Source of the DNA: Rhodococcus ruber
Lineage (GTDB): Bacteria > Actinomycetota > Actinomycetes > Mycobacteriales > Mycobacteriaceae
Assembly (NCBI RefSeq): GCF_027270735.1
Contig: NZ_JAPWIJ010000004.1
Span: forward strand, 454,544 to 518,543
Reading direction: 5' to 3'
Length of the DNA: 64,000 nt
Of the stretch, positions 31,567-42,079 are shown in pieces (position 1 is the first letter of the stretch; every line of letters starts with the position of its first letter). The position numbers and the translations under genes are program-made. The notes under the pieces are model-generated. The model was not told the DNA's origin. It saw only the letters and a list, made by a program, of their open reading frames with translations, and made no database searches.

Positions 31567-32001
31567 ATGCCATTGACAGGAGAATACGAACCGAGTTCAT
31601 CCGACTGGGCCCGTGAGCAGGCCGAGCGATACGAGAACTCCGGCGGAACCGAGGGTACGACGATGAACGGGATGCCGGTCGTGCTGCTGACCACCAAGGG
31701 GAACAAGAGCGGCAAGCTGCGCAAGTCGCCGTTGATGAGAGTCGAACACGACGGCGAGTACGCCATCGTGGCCTCGCTGGGTGGAGCACCCAAGCATCCG
31801 GTTTGGTACCACAACGTCAAAGCCGAGCCGCTCGTCGAGTTGCAGGACGGAACCGAGAAGCACGACTATGTCGCTCGCGAGGTGACCGGCGACGAGAAAG
31901 CCGTGTGGTGGGAACGCTCGGTCGCGGCCTACCCCGATTACGCGGACTATCAGAAGAAGACCGATCGCGAGATCCCGGTGTTCGTCCTCGCGCGCGTCTG
32001 A
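31567..32001 (+). CDS. Deazaflavin (F420)-dependent nitroreductase-family protein, Ddn-like
   Basis: 144 residues from ATG 31567. It begins [23 protein letters not shown] and continues with [30 protein letters not shown], the split-barrel FMN/F420-binding pattern of the Ddn/DUF385 family, and ends [18 protein letters not shown], also typical. Such enzymes use F420H2 to reduce quinones or nitro compounds; the actual substrate is unknown. The frame extends upstream without a better start. A 13-bp hairpin follows the stop, so it is likely monocistronic. Confidence 0.88.
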   Translation: MPLTGEYEPSSSDWAREQAERYENSGGTEGTTMNGMPVVLLTTKGNKSGKLRKSPLMRVEHDGEYAIVASLGGAPKHPVWYHNVKAEPLVELQDGTEKHDYVAREVTGDEKAVWWERSVAAYPDYADYQKKTDREIPVFVLARV

Positions 32002-32017
32002 ACTCGAGCCATCAGAG

Positions 32018-32053
32018 GAGTGGAACGGTCCCGAGTGGGTGACCGTTCCACTC
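32018..32053 (+). terminator. Perfect 13-bp hairpin between the Ddn-like gene and ilvA
   Basis: GAGTGGAACGGTC (32018-32030) and GACCGTTCCACTC (32041-32053) form a perfect stem with a 10-nt loop, 17 bp after the stop. No T-tract follows. It would lie inside ilvA if the GTG at 32039 were used, so it argues for the later ilvA start at 32072. Confidence 0.7.
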
Positions 32054-32071
32054 TGGTGGCAGCATGTGCTG

Positions 32072-33427
32072 GTGTCTTCATCCCCTGACCTCGCCTCTCA
32101 GCACCCATCGTCGGTAGCCGTCACCGCGGCCGATATCGATGCCGCTGCGGTGCGAATTTCGGCGGTGGTGGCCGCAACACCCCTGCAGCTGTGCGAGCGG
32201 TTGTCGGCGCAGACCGGCGCGAAGGTCTACCTCAAGCGCGAAGACTTGCAGATCGTGCGGTCGTACAAAATTCGTGGTGCCTACAACCTGATGGACCAGC
32301 TGACCGATGCCGAGCGGGCTGTCGGCGTGGTCACCGCGAGCGCAGGCAACCATGCTCAGGGAGTGGCGTTCGCATGTCGCTCGATGCAGGTGCACGGTCG
32401 CATCTACGTTCCCGCGAACACGCCCAAGCAGAAACGCGACCGAATCCGAGTGCACGGCGGTGACTTCGTGGAGCTCATCGTCATCGGCGACACATTCGAT
32501 GCCGCGGCGGCTGCTGCAGCCGCAGATGTCGCCCGCACCGGTGCCACCATGGTGCCGCCGTTCGACGATCCGCGAACCGTGGCCGGGCAGGGCACCATTG
32601 CCGCCGAGATGATCGATCAGCTCGGCGGGGCACCCGATGTGGTCGTGATGCCCGTCGGCGGAGGCGGATGCATCGCCGGCATCTCCAGCTACCTTCGTGA
32701 GCGCGCACCGCAGACGTCACTGGTGGGTGTCGAACCGTCCGGCGCGGCGTCCATGACTGCCGCGCTGATCGCCGGCGGTCCGGTGACACTCTCCGAGATC
32801 GATCCCTTCGTCGACGGGGCCGCCGTCCGCCGCATCGGCGACGTGCCGTACTCGGCGTTGCAGTCGCTCGGTGCCACGGTGGTGTCCCATGCTTCGTTGC
32901 CGCTGATCACCGCGCCGGTGTTCGACAGTTCCGGCCCCGGTGCATTCCTGATCACCCAGATCGACGAGGGCGCGGTCTGTACCGCGATGCTCGAGCTGTA
33001 CCAGAACGAAGGCGTCATCGCCGAGCCTGCAGGCGCGTTGGCCGTTGCGGCGCTTGAGCATCTCGACGTCGCGCCGGGAAGCACAGTCGTGTGTTTGGTG
33101 TCCGGCGGCAACAACGACGTCTCTCGCTACGGCGAAATTCTCGAGCGATCGCTCGTTCACCTGGGCCTGAAGCACTACTTTCTCGTGGACTTTCCGCAGG
33201 AGCCCGGCGCGCTGCGTCGTTTTCTCGACGAGGTGCTCGGGCCCGAGGACGACATCACCTTGTTCGAGTACGTCAAGCGCAACAACCGGGAGACGGGTGC
33301 CGCGCTCGTCGGTATTCAACTCGGCGCTGCGGACGGACTCTCTTCCCTCCTCGAACGGATGCGGTCCTCGCACCTGCAGGTGGAGCAGTTGGAGCCGGGT
33401 TCGCCGGTGTACCGCTACTTGACCTGA
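32072..33427 (+). CDS. ilvA: Threonine ammonia-lyase (threonine dehydratase, biosynthetic)
   Basis: PLP enzyme that turns threonine into 2-oxobutanoate, the first step toward isoleucine. About 451 residues from GTG 32072 (VSSSPDLASQ); a GTG at 32039 is rejected because it lies in the hairpin. The PLP lysine is in VRSYKIRGAYN. ASAGNHAQGVAFAC and the phosphate loop PVGGGGCIAGI follow. The C-terminal regulatory part (HYFLVDFPQEPGALRRFL, then TLFEYVKRNNRETGAALVGI) is a single ACT-like domain, so feedback control by isoleucine is expected but simpler than in the two-domain E. coli form. It is convergent with a TetR gene, with 1 bp between stops. Confidence 0.95.
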   Translation: MSSSPDLASQHPSSVAVTAADIDAAAVRISAVVAATPLQLCERLSAQTGAKVYLKREDLQIVRSYKIRGAYNLMDQLTDAERAVGVVTASAGNHAQGVAFACRSMQVHGRIYVPANTPKQKRDRIRVHGGDFVELIVIGDTFDAAAAAAAADVARTGATMVPPFDDPRTVAGQGTIAAEMIDQLGGAPDVVVMPVGGGGCIAGISSYLRERAPQTSLVGVEPSGAASMTAALIAGGPVTLSEIDPFVDGAAVRRIGDVPYSALQSLGATVVSHASLPLITAPVFDSSGPGAFLITQIDEGAVCTAMLELYQNEGVIAEPAGALAVAALEHLDVAPGSTVVCLVSGGNNDVSRYGEILERSLVHLGLKHYFLVDFPQEPGALRRFLDEVLGPEDDITLFEYVKRNNRETGAALVGIQLGAADGLSSLLERMRSSHLQVEQLEPGSPVYRYLT

Positions 33428-33428
33428 G

Positions 33429-33953
33429 TCAGCGACCGAGCAGGCGGTCGACGACACGCTTGTGTAATTCGGGGTCCACTGCCGGTAGGTCGAGCACGGC
33501 ACCGAGGTAGATCCCGTCGCCGACGAGACGGACGATCTCGGCCTGGACCGGATCGTCTATCTCTGTGCGTAGGCCCTCGTCCCACTGCTGCATCATGTCG
33601 GTGACGGCATCCTGCACCTCGCCCGAGTTCCCGTCGACGCTGCGCAGTGCCGCCAGCGTGGAGCGATACAGGGCGATTTCCTTGTCCGAAATGGAATCGG
33701 GTGGCTGCAGATACCACTCCGCCACAGAGGTGCCACCCTCCGCAGCGTCGGCACGCTGTCGATCGGCCTGAACGGCGAGCCGCCGGACCATGGCAGCAAC
33801 CAGCGAGTCCTTGGTCTTGAAGTGATACAGCAAGCCGCCCTTCGATACCCCGGCGGCGGCGGCGACGCTGTCCAGAGTCACTTTTGTCATGCCGTGTTCG
33901 AGGAGCAGCGTCTCGAGTGAATCCAAAATTCGGTCGCGGGTGTCCGATGACAT
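33429..33953 (-). CDS. TetR-family repressor of the adjacent efflux pump
   Basis: 174 residues from ATG 33953 (MSSDTRDRILDSLETLLLEHG); a 16-codon upstream extension is less likely. The N-terminal helix-turn-helix is clear: VTLDSVAAAAGVSKGGLLYHF. The ligand domain is variable, with LYRSTLAALRSVDGNSGEV. It is divergent from an MFS exporter across a gap with a duplicated 18-bp site, so it most likely represses itself and the pump and is released by a pump substrate. Ligand unknown. Confidence 0.88.
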   Translation of the reverse strand: MSSDTRDRILDSLETLLLEHGMTKVTLDSVAAAAGVSKGGLLYHFKTKDSLVAAMVRRLAVQADRQRADAAEGGTSVAEWYLQPPDSISDKEIALYRSTLAALRSVDGNSGEVQDAVTDMMQQWDEGLRTEIDDPVQAEIVRLVGDGIYLGAVLDLPAVDPELHKRVVDRLLGR

Positions 33954-33964
33954 GGAATTCACTT

Positions 33965-34018
33965 TACCGGCTGGACGGTTGGCGGTACTCTCGATCACTG
34001 TACCGGCTGGACGGTTGG
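33965..34018. promoter_or_regulatory. Duplicated 18-bp operator for the TetR/MFS pair
   Basis: TACCGGCTGGACGGTTGG occurs exactly twice, at 33965-33982 and 34001-34018, 36 bp apart start to start. Each copy contains ACCG-N6-CGGT, a small dyad of the kind bound by TetR dimers. Both lie between the two divergent start codons. Spacing is between three and four helical turns. Binding by the adjacent TetR protein is inferred. Confidence 0.75.
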
Positions 34019-34078
34019 TACTCGCAGCCGTTTCGGACCGGCCATCGCCGGCACCGAACGTAGAACGTAGGAGAAGCA

Positions 34079-35635
34079 GTGAGTGACATGCGCACCGATT
34101 CGGTGCACGAGGTAGCCGGGGGATCCGAGCACCGGGCGACTCCGCGAGACTGGCTCGGTCTGGTGGTACTGGCGTTCGCCGTCTTGCTCATCGCGGTCGA
34201 CGGCACTGTCCTCGACCTGGCGTTGCCTTTCATCAGTTCGGACCTGGCGCCGAGCAGCAACCAGTTGCTGTGGATCATCGACGTCTACTCGTTCGTATTG
34301 GCCGGCCTGCTCATCACCATGGGCACGCTCGGCGACCGAATCGGCCGTCGCCGATTGCTACTGATCGGTGCTGCGGGCTTCGGTATCGCCTCACTCGTAG
34401 CGGCCGTGTCGACCAGCGCGGAGATGCTGATCGCGGCCCGGGTGTTGCAGGGTATTTCCGGTGCGACGTTGATGCCCGCGACCCTGGGCTTGATTCGAAC
34501 CATCTTCCTGAACCCGCGTCAACGCGTCGCCGCGATCGGCGTCTGGGGCGCAATGGCCGGTGGCGGTGCCGCTGCCGGTCCGCTCGTGGGCGGTTGGCTG
34601 CTCGAGCACTTCTGGTGGGGATCGGTGTTTCTCATCAACATCCCCGTGATGCTCGTGCTGATCGCGCTGGGACCGCTGGTGATTCCCGAGTCGAAGGACC
34701 CGAACCCGGGTCGGTTCGACCTCACGAGTTCGGCGCTGTCGATGCTCGCCATCGTGCCGCTGGTATTCGCGGTGAAAGAGACTGCGGCACACGGCTTCGA
34801 CGTGGTCTACGTGCTGTCGGCGGTGGTCGGTGTGATCGCCGGATACGTGTTCGTCCGCCGTCAGCGCACCCTCGCGGCACCGATGATCGACCTGAGACTG
34901 TTTGCCAACCGGGCGTTCTCGACGGGCGTCGCAACGAACTTCCTGTCGGTGTTCGCCCTCGCCGGGGTCCTGTTCTTCGGTTCGCAGTATCTGCAGCTCG
35001 TGCTCGGCAACAGCCCGCTCGAGGCGGGTCTGTTGCTGCTTCCCGGTACCGCCGCCAGCATCGTCACCTCACTGCTGGTTGCAGTCCTGGTTCGATACTT
35101 CAGTGCGGGAACGGTTCTCGGGGTCGCAATGTTCGTCGCCGCCGCGGGTGCCGGGATCCTGGTCGGCCTCGCAACCGACAGCGGTCCGGCCCTGTTCATT
35201 GCCGGGTTCGTCCTCGTGGGGGCCGGCGTCGGTGTCGCGCTGACGCTGACCTCAGAGCTGGTGGTCAGTGCCGTCGAACCCGAACGGGCGGGAGCTGCCT
35301 CGGCAGTGTCGGAAACCGCATACGAACTGGGTATCGCACTGGGCGTCGCACTACTCGGCACCGTTGTCATGGCGATCTTCCGTCGCGGCATCGACGTCAC
35401 GCAGCTGACCCCCGAACTGGGGGCAAGGGCCGGTGAGACTCTCGGCGGTGCCGATTCGGTAGCCCGTGAGCTGCCGGACTCGGTGGCGACGGGTCTACTG
35501 GACTCCGCGCATGCTGCCTTCGTCTCGGGCATGCATGTCGCGGCCGTCGCCACCGCGGTGGTGCTGGCCATCACCGCCGTGTTCGTCCTGGTCAATCTAC
35601 GCAGGCGTCAGGATTCCAGTACCACGACGGAGTGA
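34079..35635 (+). CDS. MFS drug exporter, 14-helix DHA2 type
   Basis: 518-residue proton-driven exporter of the EmrB/QacA/LfrA kind. Signatures: AVDGTVLDLALPFIS (motif D1 region), GDRIGRRRLLLIG (motif A, loop 2-3), RVLQGISGATLMPATLGLI, and WGAMAGGGAAAGPLVGGWLLE (motif C, antiporter). About 14 membrane segments. The C-terminal tail is short and ends in Ser/Thr. GTG start at 34079 preceded by aggagaagca. The substrate is not readable; lipophilic cations or antibiotics are typical. Its 3' end overlaps treZ by 28 bp on the other strand. Confidence 0.92.
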   Translation: MSDMRTDSVHEVAGGSEHRATPRDWLGLVVLAFAVLLIAVDGTVLDLALPFISSDLAPSSNQLLWIIDVYSFVLAGLLITMGTLGDRIGRRRLLLIGAAGFGIASLVAAVSTSAEMLIAARVLQGISGATLMPATLGLIRTIFLNPRQRVAAIGVWGAMAGGGAAAGPLVGGWLLEHFWWGSVFLINIPVMLVLIALGPLVIPESKDPNPGRFDLTSSALSMLAIVPLVFAVKETAAHGFDVVYVLSAVVGVIAGYVFVRRQRTLAAPMIDLRLFANRAFSTGVATNFLSVFALAGVLFFGSQYLQLVLGNSPLEAGLLLLPGTAASIVTSLLVAVLVRYFSAGTVLGVAMFVAAAGAGILVGLATDSGPALFIAGFVLVGAGVGVALTLTSELVVSAVEPERAGAASAVSETAYELGIALGVALLGTVVMAIFRRGIDVTQLTPELGARAGETLGGADSVARELPDSVATGLLDSAHAAFVSGMHVAAVATAVVLAITAVFVLVNLRRRQDSSTTTE

Positions 35636-37356
35636 CCGGGAACCGTTGTGGTGGAGCCGGTCTCGTCCGATGTCGTCGGCTCCCACTCGAGCAGTGGTGA
35701 GCCGCCGACCGGCACGGTCACAGCAGATTCGGACAGGTTGCACACCACGCTGAGCCGGCTACGGCGAACGACGATCCATTTCGCGTCCTCGTCGTAGTCC
35801 ACCTTCACGTGGTCCAGCCACGGGTCGGTCAGTTCGGTCCGGTCGCGGCGAAGCCTCAACAGATCGCGGTAGAGGGCCAACAGTCGCGCATGGTCTCCGT
35901 CGCCCAGTTCCGACCAGTTCAGCTTCGACCGCGTGAAGGTCTCGGGATCCTGTGGGTCCGGGATATCGCTCTTGTCCCAGCCGTGTTCGGCGAATTCCGC
36001 CTTGCGCCCCTCGGCGGTGGCCTTGCCGAGCTCTGGCTCGGGGTGTGAGGTGAAGAATTGGAACGGCGTCGACGCTCCCCACTCCTCGCCCATGAACAAC
36101 ATCGGTGTGTAGGGCGAGGTCAACACCAGAGCAGCCTTGATCGCGAGCTGGCCGGGGGAGAGGTAGAACCCCGGTCGATCGCCGATTGCGCGGTTGCCGA
36201 CCTGATCGTGAGTGGTCGTATAGGTCACCAGTGAACTGGCCGGAATACGACGCGTATCCAGCGGGCGGCCGTGGATCCGACCGCGGAAGCTCGAATACGT
36301 TCCGGCATGAAAGAACCCCTGCCGCAGCGTGTTCGCCAAGCCCTGGAGGGAACCGAAGTCGCCGTAGTATCCCTGCCGCTCACCGGAAACGGCCGCATGG
36401 ATCGCGTGGTGAATGTCGTCGTCCCATTGCGCGTCGAGTCCGTACCCGCCACCCGACCGTGCCGTGATCAGCGAAGGATCGTTGAGGTCGCTTTCGGCGA
36501 TCAGGGTCAGTGGACGACCGAGATGTGCCGACAGGGTGCGGGTTTCGATCGAGAGCTGCTCGAGTAGATGCACCGCAGTGTGGTCGACTATCGCGTGTAC
36601 TGCATCCAGACGCAAGGCGTCGATGTGGAACTCGGAGAACCAACGCAGCGCGTTGTCGAGGGCGTATCGCCGCACCTCGCCCGAGTCGGCATCGGCGTAG
36701 TTGATCGCCTGACCCCAGCTGTTGGCACCCTCGGTCATGTAGGGGCCGAAGCGTTCGAGATAGTTACCGGACGGGCCGAGGTGGTTGTAGACCACGTCCA
36801 GAACGACGCCGATGCCGCGGCCGTGGCAGGCATCGACCAAGCGCTGCAAGCCTTCCGGGCCACCGTATGCCTCGTGCACGGTGTACCAGAGCACACCGTC
36901 GTAGCCCCAGTTGTGTACGCCGTTGAATCCGTTGACCGGCATGATCTCGACGAACGTCACGCCGAGGTCGACCAGATGATCGAGCTTGGTGATAGCCGCA
37001 TCGAACGTGCCTTCGTCGGTGAACGTGCCGATGTGCAGCTCGTAGATCGACGAGCCGGGCAGTTGCCGTCCGGTCCAGGAAGCGTCGGTCCACAGCGTCG
37101 GATCGATGTCGAAGACCTGGGACAGCTCGTGTACGCCGTCGGGCTGCCGCGGCGATCGCGGATCCGGCAGCGCCTTGTCTGCGTCGTCGAGCAGGAAACC
37201 GTAACGACTTGTCGGGCTGCAGTCGACGTCCGCATGCCACCACCCGTTCGAGGAGCGCTGCATCGGATGCACCGTGTCGTCGAGCTGGAGGCGGACCGTC
37301 TCCGGGGTCGGTGCCCAGACCTGGAACCGACGGGTCGCTGCTGTCGGGGATGTCAC
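35608..37356 (-). CDS. treZ: Malto-oligosyltrehalose trehalohydrolase TreZ
   Basis: GH13 enzyme releasing trehalose from maltooligosyl-trehalose in the cytoplasm. 582 residues from GTG 37356, whose GTGA overlaps the treY stop; the open frame further upstream lies within treY. An N-terminal beta domain (RRFQVWAPTPETVRLQL) is followed by the TIM barrel. Motifs: DVVYNHLGPSGNY, DALRLDAVHAI (nucleophile Asp), LIAESDLNDP (acid/base Glu) and YTTTHDQVGNRA (third Asp). Last gene of the glgX-treY-treZ operon. Its 3' end overlaps the convergent MFS gene. Confidence 0.95.
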   Translation of the reverse strand: MTSPTAATRRFQVWAPTPETVRLQLDDTVHPMQRSSNGWWHADVDCSPTSRYGFLLDDADKALPDPRSPRQPDGVHELSQVFDIDPTLWTDASWTGRQLPGSSIYELHIGTFTDEGTFDAAITKLDHLVDLGVTFVEIMPVNGFNGVHNWGYDGVLWYTVHEAYGGPEGLQRLVDACHGRGIGVVLDVVYNHLGPSGNYLERFGPYMTEGANSWGQAINYADADSGEVRRYALDNALRWFSEFHIDALRLDAVHAIVDHTAVHLLEQLSIETRTLSAHLGRPLTLIAESDLNDPSLITARSGGGYGLDAQWDDDIHHAIHAAVSGERQGYYGDFGSLQGLANTLRQGFFHAGTYSSFRGRIHGRPLDTRRIPASSLVTYTTTHDQVGNRAIGDRPGFYLSPGQLAIKAALVLTSPYTPMLFMGEEWGASTPFQFFTSHPEPELGKATAEGRKAEFAEHGWDKSDIPDPQDPETFTRSKLNWSELGDGDHARLLALYRDLLRLRRDRTELTDPWLDHVKVDYDEDAKWIVVRRSRLSVVCNLSESAVTVPVGGSPLLEWEPTTSDETGSTTTVPGHSVVVLES

Positions 37357-39728
37357 TGTGTCACCGCTTCTTCGTTGTCGCGCACCAGGAGTGCGACCGG
37401 GAGTGAGGCGAACACCTCGGCCACCGAGACGGTGCCCGTGTGTTCGGAGTCGGTGATTCGATCGCGCCACCGGCCATCGGGCAGTGTCACGGATGTCTCA
37501 CCCCAGCCCGTCTCGGACACGCCGAGCGAGAGTCTGGTCGCCAGCGCGATCACGTCGGCGTTTCCGGGAACCGGGCCGCGTGCGAATCCGACGAGGTGCT
37601 CGGCAGCGGATCCGTCCGCGACGATCGGCGCATAGGTGCCGCCGACGAAGCTCTCCGGCCGCTCGCGGCGTACGTGCAGCGCGGAGCGAACCACGGCCAG
37701 CTTGGCAGCACCCGTATCGATCGAGAGTGCACCGGTGTTCGACGCGGCGAGCATCGATCGACGGACGGAGTAATCGACCGGCCTGCGGTTGTCGGGATCG
37801 ACGAGCGAGTCCTCCCACAACTCGGTTCCCTGGTACACATCGGGGATGCCGGGGCCGGCCAGGTTCAACAACTTCTGCCCGAGCGCGTCGGAATGGCCGT
37901 GAGGAGCGAGCTTCTCGACCAGCATCGTCATCGATCGAGCGACGGCACCATCGAAGATGGCGTCGAGCCAGCCGTGTACCGCGGACTCGAACTCCTCGTC
38001 CGGAGCAGTCCACGTCGTACGGAGAGCGGCCTCGCGGATTGCCTTCTCCGCGTAGGCGTGAACGCGTTCACGCAGCGTGGACGTGATCACTCCGTCGACC
38101 GGCCAGACGCCGAAGAGGTTCTGCCACAGGAACATTCCCGTTGTACCGTCGGGGCTCGGGGTCAGCTCTTCCCAGTCGGTGATGCAGCGAGCCCACAGCT
38201 CGGGAGTCTGCGACAGTACGCCGATTCGCGCACGCACATCCTCACCGCGTTTGGTGTCGTGAGTCGACAGGGTGGTCATCGCAGCCGGCCAGCGTCGCGC
38301 TCGATCGGCATTGGTCAGATGGTAATACGCTGTGCTGCAACCGAATCGGCTCGGGTCGCCGCCCACCTCTTGCAGGGAGATCAACCGGTTGGCGCGGTAG
38401 AACAGGCAGTCCTCTACGCCTTTGGCTGTGACAGCACCGCAGACCTGGTCGAAGCGGACCGGAGATTCTGCACCGGTGACGAGGGCGGTCGCCAGTGCGC
38501 CAAGACCGCCGGCCAGGTCCGGCTGCTCCTCGCCGACAGCAGCGATCACGCCCGGCAGCACGCCGGCGAGCGGTGCATAGTCGGTCCGGTAGACCGGGAC
38601 GGCCGCGACGACGGCAGCTATCGCGTCGATGACGGACTCGAGTTCGACGGTGGAGCCGGACTCGCGAACAACGGCCCGAGCGAGGCGTCGCACCTCGGGT
38701 GACAGGTCGCCGCGAGCAACACCGGTCTTGAGGTCGAGTTCCGTCTCGTGCAGCGTGTCGCTGTCGTAGGCGATGCCCGAACGTACCTGCGAGAGCGCGG
38801 TGAGCGCATGAACGCCCTCGGGGTCGACGAACACCCCACCGACGGCGGCCAACGCGTCGTATCCGGTCGTTCCGTCGACGGGCAGCGACTCGTCCAGCGG
38901 TTCACCGTCGGCCAGGATCTTCTCGATGACGAGCCACCGGTCGGGCCCGAGAAGTCCGCGCAGTTCGGTGAGATAACCCGCGGGGTCGGCCAGGCCGTCG
39001 GGATGGTCGACCCGCAGTCCGTCGATCAGTCCGTCGTCGATCCACCCGGCCACCTGACGATGGGAGTCGGTGAAGACGTCGAGGTCCTCCTGCCGGATTC
39101 CCGCCAGGCCGTTCACGGAGAAGAACCGTCGGTATCCGATCAGCCCGTCGGACCAGCTCACCAATCGGTAGGCCTGACGGTCGTGTACGGCCTGCGCATC
39201 GTCGCCGTCGGTGCCGTCTGCGATGGGGAAGCGGTGCTCGTAGAACGCGAGCAGAGGTTGCTCCTCGGAGCGGTCGACGGTCAGTTCTCCGACGTCGCTC
39301 GCGCTGCCGAGCACAGGGATTGCGATCTTGCCGTCGACGCCGTTGTCGGCTCCGAAGTCGATGTCGAAGTACGTCGCGTACTCGGAGTCGCGACCGCGTC
39401 GCAGCACGTCCCACCACCACGCGTTCTGCCGCGGGTCCTCCACCCCGACGTGGTTGGGCACGATGTCGACGATTATCCCCATGCCCAGCTCCGCGGCACG
39501 AGAATGCAACTGCGTCAACGCTTCTCTACCGCCCAGGGCGGCCGAGACCGTCGAGGTGTCGGTGACGTCGTATCCGTGTGTCGATCCGTCGGTCGCAGTC
39601 AGGATCGGCGACAGGTACAGGTGCGTGACCCCGAGGTCGTGGAGATAATCGACCACGTCGGAGGCGTCGGCCAGGGTGAAGGCATCGCCCCGCAGTTGTA
39701 ACCGGTATGTACTGGTGGGCAGCGGCAT
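37353..39728 (-). CDS. treY: Maltooligosyl trehalose synthase TreY
   Basis: GH13 enzyme that isomerises the reducing-end alpha-1,4 bond of malto-oligosaccharides to the alpha,alpha-1,1 bond of trehalose. 791 residues. It begins MPLPTSTYRLQLRGDAFTLADA with VDIVPNHVG early in the barrel. Family catalytic regions are visible as GLRVDHPDGLADP (nucleophile Asp) and WLVIEKILADGEPL (acid/base Glu). The C-terminus has NLAGPGIPDVYQGTELWE and VDPDNRRPVDY. It starts 3 bp after glgX and overlaps treZ by 4 bp, so the three enzymes are translationally coupled. Confidence 0.96.
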   Translation of the reverse strand: MPLPTSTYRLQLRGDAFTLADASDVVDYLHDLGVTHLYLSPILTATDGSTHGYDVTDTSTVSAALGGREALTQLHSRAAELGMGIIVDIVPNHVGVEDPRQNAWWWDVLRRGRDSEYATYFDIDFGADNGVDGKIAIPVLGSASDVGELTVDRSEEQPLLAFYEHRFPIADGTDGDDAQAVHDRQAYRLVSWSDGLIGYRRFFSVNGLAGIRQEDLDVFTDSHRQVAGWIDDGLIDGLRVDHPDGLADPAGYLTELRGLLGPDRWLVIEKILADGEPLDESLPVDGTTGYDALAAVGGVFVDPEGVHALTALSQVRSGIAYDSDTLHETELDLKTGVARGDLSPEVRRLARAVVRESGSTVELESVIDAIAAVVAAVPVYRTDYAPLAGVLPGVIAAVGEEQPDLAGGLGALATALVTGAESPVRFDQVCGAVTAKGVEDCLFYRANRLISLQEVGGDPSRFGCSTAYYHLTNADRARRWPAAMTTLSTHDTKRGEDVRARIGVLSQTPELWARCITDWEELTPSPDGTTGMFLWQNLFGVWPVDGVITSTLRERVHAYAEKAIREAALRTTWTAPDEEFESAVHGWLDAIFDGAVARSMTMLVEKLAPHGHSDALGQKLLNLAGPGIPDVYQGTELWEDSLVDPDNRRPVDYSVRRSMLAASNTGALSIDTGAAKLAVVRSALHVRRERPESFVGGTYAPIVADGSAAEHLVGFARGPVPGNADVIALATRLSLGVSETGWGETSVTLPDGRWRDRITDSEHTGTVSVAEVFASLPVALLVRDNEEAVTQ

Positions 39729-39731
39729 GTG

Positions 39732-42023
<2,292 letters not shown>

Positions 42024-42079
42024 GGATCAACCCTACTGTGGCCGGTGAGCCCGGGCTTACCGAGCGCGAGGCGCTCGGC

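Noticed and set aside
32039..32071. GTG 32039 as ilvA start
   Set aside because: It lies in the loop of a perfect 13-bp hairpin and lacks a ribosome site; the conserved protein begins later.
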